Positions 60,668-62,461 of a DNA stretch of 62,461 nt are shown piece by piece (within the stretch, counting starts at the first letter, position 1; every line of letters begins with the position of its first letter). The translations under genes were made by a program, and so were the position numbers. Source of the DNA: Acidobacteriaceae bacterium (GTDB taxonomy: Bacteria > Acidobacteriota > Terriglobia > Terriglobales > Acidobacteriaceae); NCBI GenBank assembly GCA_027364815.1, contig DAHXOQ010000002.1:1-62461 (forward strand), given 5' to 3'. The notes under the pieces are model-generated. The model ran no database searches. It saw nothing but the letters and a program-made list of their open reading frames with translations, and was not told where the DNA came from.

Positions 60668-62461
60668 ATGGATCTTCAAATTTTTTTATCTAACTTTAAG
60701 CGCATCGCAGCATTGCTAATCTATCTTCTCCCGCTGGCCCTTCCTGTAACCGTACTTGAAGCTCAATCCTCGGGCTTAACTGTAGTTGCGCCACCAAGTG
60801 TCACGATCACTGCCATGCCTGCATCTATTCCGTCCGGCGCTTCAACCACTTTAACCGTCGTTGCAGTGAATGCCACTCAGGTAATCGTCACAGGTGCCGA
60901 TGGCAGCAAGTATACGCTTCAAGCAACTGGTGGGAACCAGATTGTTAAACCGACTAAAACAACTATATATTCCGTCACCGCGACTGGATCCGGGGGAAGC
61001 GTAGCTGCTACTACGACTGTGACCGTGACGGCTATTACAAAGCCAACCGTGACTATCACCGCCAAACCTCCATTGATTGTTATAGGGAGTTCATCTACCC
61101 TCACTGTCACTGCGACCAATGCATCACAGGTAATAATCACAGGAACAGATGGCAGCAGATATGTGCTGCCGGTAATCGGTGGAACTCAAGCAGTCAAGCC
61201 CGCTAAAACAACCACTTATACTGCAATCGCAACTGCGCTCGGCTCTGGAATTGGCGGGTATGTAACTGCATCTGTGACCGTGACCGTGACCGTGACCGCT
61301 AATCCTCTGCCAACTGTCAGCATCACAGCCAAACCTACTTCGATCACATCAGGCGCTTCGTCTACTTTGACCGTCGTTGCGGTTAACTCTACACAAGTCA
61401 TCGTCACTGGTACCGATGGCAGCAAATATACGTTGTCTGCAACAGGTGGAACCCAGATTGTCAAGCCCACTAAAACAACTACATACACAGTCACCGCTAC
61501 TGGACTTGGTGGAAGCATAACTGCAACTGCGACCGTGACCGTAACGGCTAATCCACCACCCACCGTCACCATCGCTGCTTTGCCTACCTCAATCACTTCA
61601 GGCGCTTCGTCTACTTTGACTGTCATTGCGGTGAACGCCACGCAAGTTATCGTAACCGGAACCGACGGCAGCAAATATGCGCTTTCAGCGACAGGTGGAA
61701 CGCAAGTTGTCAGCCCAACTACAACAACCACCTATACTGCTACCGCAACCGGCCTCGGTGGAAGCATAACGGCAACTGCGATCGTGACCGTGACGGCTAA
61801 CCCTCCGCCAGCCGTCACCATCAGTGCCATACCTACTTCGATCCCTGTAGGGAGTTCGTCTATCCTGACTATTGTTGCGACGAATGCAACTCAGGTAACC
61901 GTTACAGGGACGGATGGCAGTAAATATACGCTTCAAGCAACAGGTGGAACTCAGGCAGTTACACCAACTGCAACAACTACCTATACTGCCACAGCAACTG
62001 GACCGGGTGGGAGCATAACTGCAACTTCGACCGTGACCGTGACTCCAAATCCACCACCAACTGTCACCATTACTGCCTTGCCCACTTCTATAACTTCCGG
62101 TGGCTCATCAACACTGACCGTCGCTGCAGTAAACGCGACAAAGGTGATAATAACTGGAACCGATGGCAGCTCATATACGTTGTTGGCGAGTGGCGGCACG
62201 CAGTTGGTGAGTCCTACTGTAACGACTACATACACTGCTACAGCGACCGGGCCCGGTGGAACAATTACTGCAAATGTAACAGTAACTGTGACACCGAACC
62301 CAGCGCCGACTGTTAGCATATCGGCAAATCCTACGAACATCATTGCGGGTAATTCATCCATTTTGACCGTAGTTGCGACGAATGCAACCCAGGTGACGGT
62401 GACCGGAAACGACGGGAGCACGTATGACTTGTCAGCGACCGGAGGCACGCAGTCAGTAAGC
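60668..62461 (+). CDS. secreted Ig-like repeat protein, 3'-truncated by the window end
   Basis: Open frame from ATG at 60668 to the window end, absent from ORF track because no stop is present; signal-like N-terminus; repeats PTVTITAxPTSIxSGxSSTLTVxAxNATQVIVTGTDGSKYTLxATGGTQxVxPTxTTTYTATATGxGGSITATxTVTVT. Confidence 0.88.
   Translation, partial: MDLQIFLSNFKRIAALLIYLLPLALPVTVLEAQSSGLTVVAPPSVTITAMPASIPSGASTTLTVVAVNATQVIVTGADGSKYTLQATGGNQIVKPTKTTIYSVTATGSGGSVAATTTVTVTAITKPTVTITAKPPLIVIGSSSTLTVTATNASQVIITGTDGSRYVLPVIGGTQAVKPAKTTTYTAIATALGSGIGGYVTASVTVTVTVTANPLPTVSITAKPTSITSGASSTLTVVAVNSTQVIVTGTDGSKYTLSATGGTQIVKPTKTTTYTVTATGLGGSITATATVTVTANPPPTVTIAALPTSITSGASSTLTVIAVNATQVIVTGTDGSKYALSATGGTQVVSPTTTTTYTATATGLGGSITATAIVTVTANPPPAVTISAIPTSIPVGSSSILTIVATNATQVTVTGTDGSKYTLQATGGTQAVTPTATTTYTATATGPGGSITATSTVTVTPNPPPTVTITALPTSITSGGSSTLTVAAVNATKVIITGTDGSSYTLLASGGTQLVSPTVTTTYTATATGPGGTITANVTVTVTPNPAPTVSISANPTNIIAGNSSILTVVATNATQVTVTGNDGSTYDLSATGGTQSVS
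60789..62461 (+). repeat. seven approx. 249-bp (83-aa) tandem Ig-like repeats
   Basis: Repeat boundaries read near 60789, 61039, 61308, 61556, 61806, 62054, 62303. Confidence 0.85.

Noticed and set aside
60919-62448. Minus-strand ORFs 60919-61140, 61216-61731 and 61981-62448 with VTVTV-rich sequence
   Set aside because: Antisense of the + strand Ig-repeat gene; periodic codons keep the opposite frame open

Overview
The 62.5 kb window looks chromosomal and probably comes from an Acidobacteriota (Terriglobia-like) genome. That taxonomic guess rests only on protein style (VWA, TonB and MBG/Ig-like secreted families), not on a search. It is dominated by envelope and exopolysaccharide (EPS) functions. 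After a tRNA-Ser(GCT), a LuxR-type regulator and a PilZ protein, a long + strand EPS locus runs from about 3.0 to 23.5 kb. It encodes an interrupted NusG/RfaH(UpxY)-like antiterminator, Wza-like export protein, beta-barrel, Wzc-like chain-length protein, BY-kinase, WbaP-like initiating transferase, several GT2/GT4, a Wzy-like polymerase and a Wzx flippase. It also carries an unusual NTase-like / amidohydrolase / alkaline-phosphatase-superfamily cassette, then FemAB-like and DUF3473-type deacetylase genes. A large Ig/MBG secreted protein follows. Next come a divergent GH12-like secreted protein and a compact KaiC-like operon with two paralogous uncharacterised partner proteins next to a divergent Crp/Fnr regulator. 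From about 33 to 62 kb lies a second envelope/EPS-like region: TPR, NTP_transf_5-like NTase, TonB, VWA, OmpA, thymidylate-kinase-like kinase, degenerate STAS, a flippase fused to a ParB-like domain, GH99-like, GtrB-like GT2, a coupled membrane/secreted operon, a 1457-aa TPR plus beta-barrel protein, GT4, and a truncated Ig-repeat protein at the window end. The best candidates for undescribed biology are the KaiC plus paralogous-pair module, the flippase/ParB-like fusion, the NTase/amidohydrolase/phosphodiesterase cassette, and the TPR-barrel-centred second cluster. All calls come from reading sequence and motifs; no database search was run.
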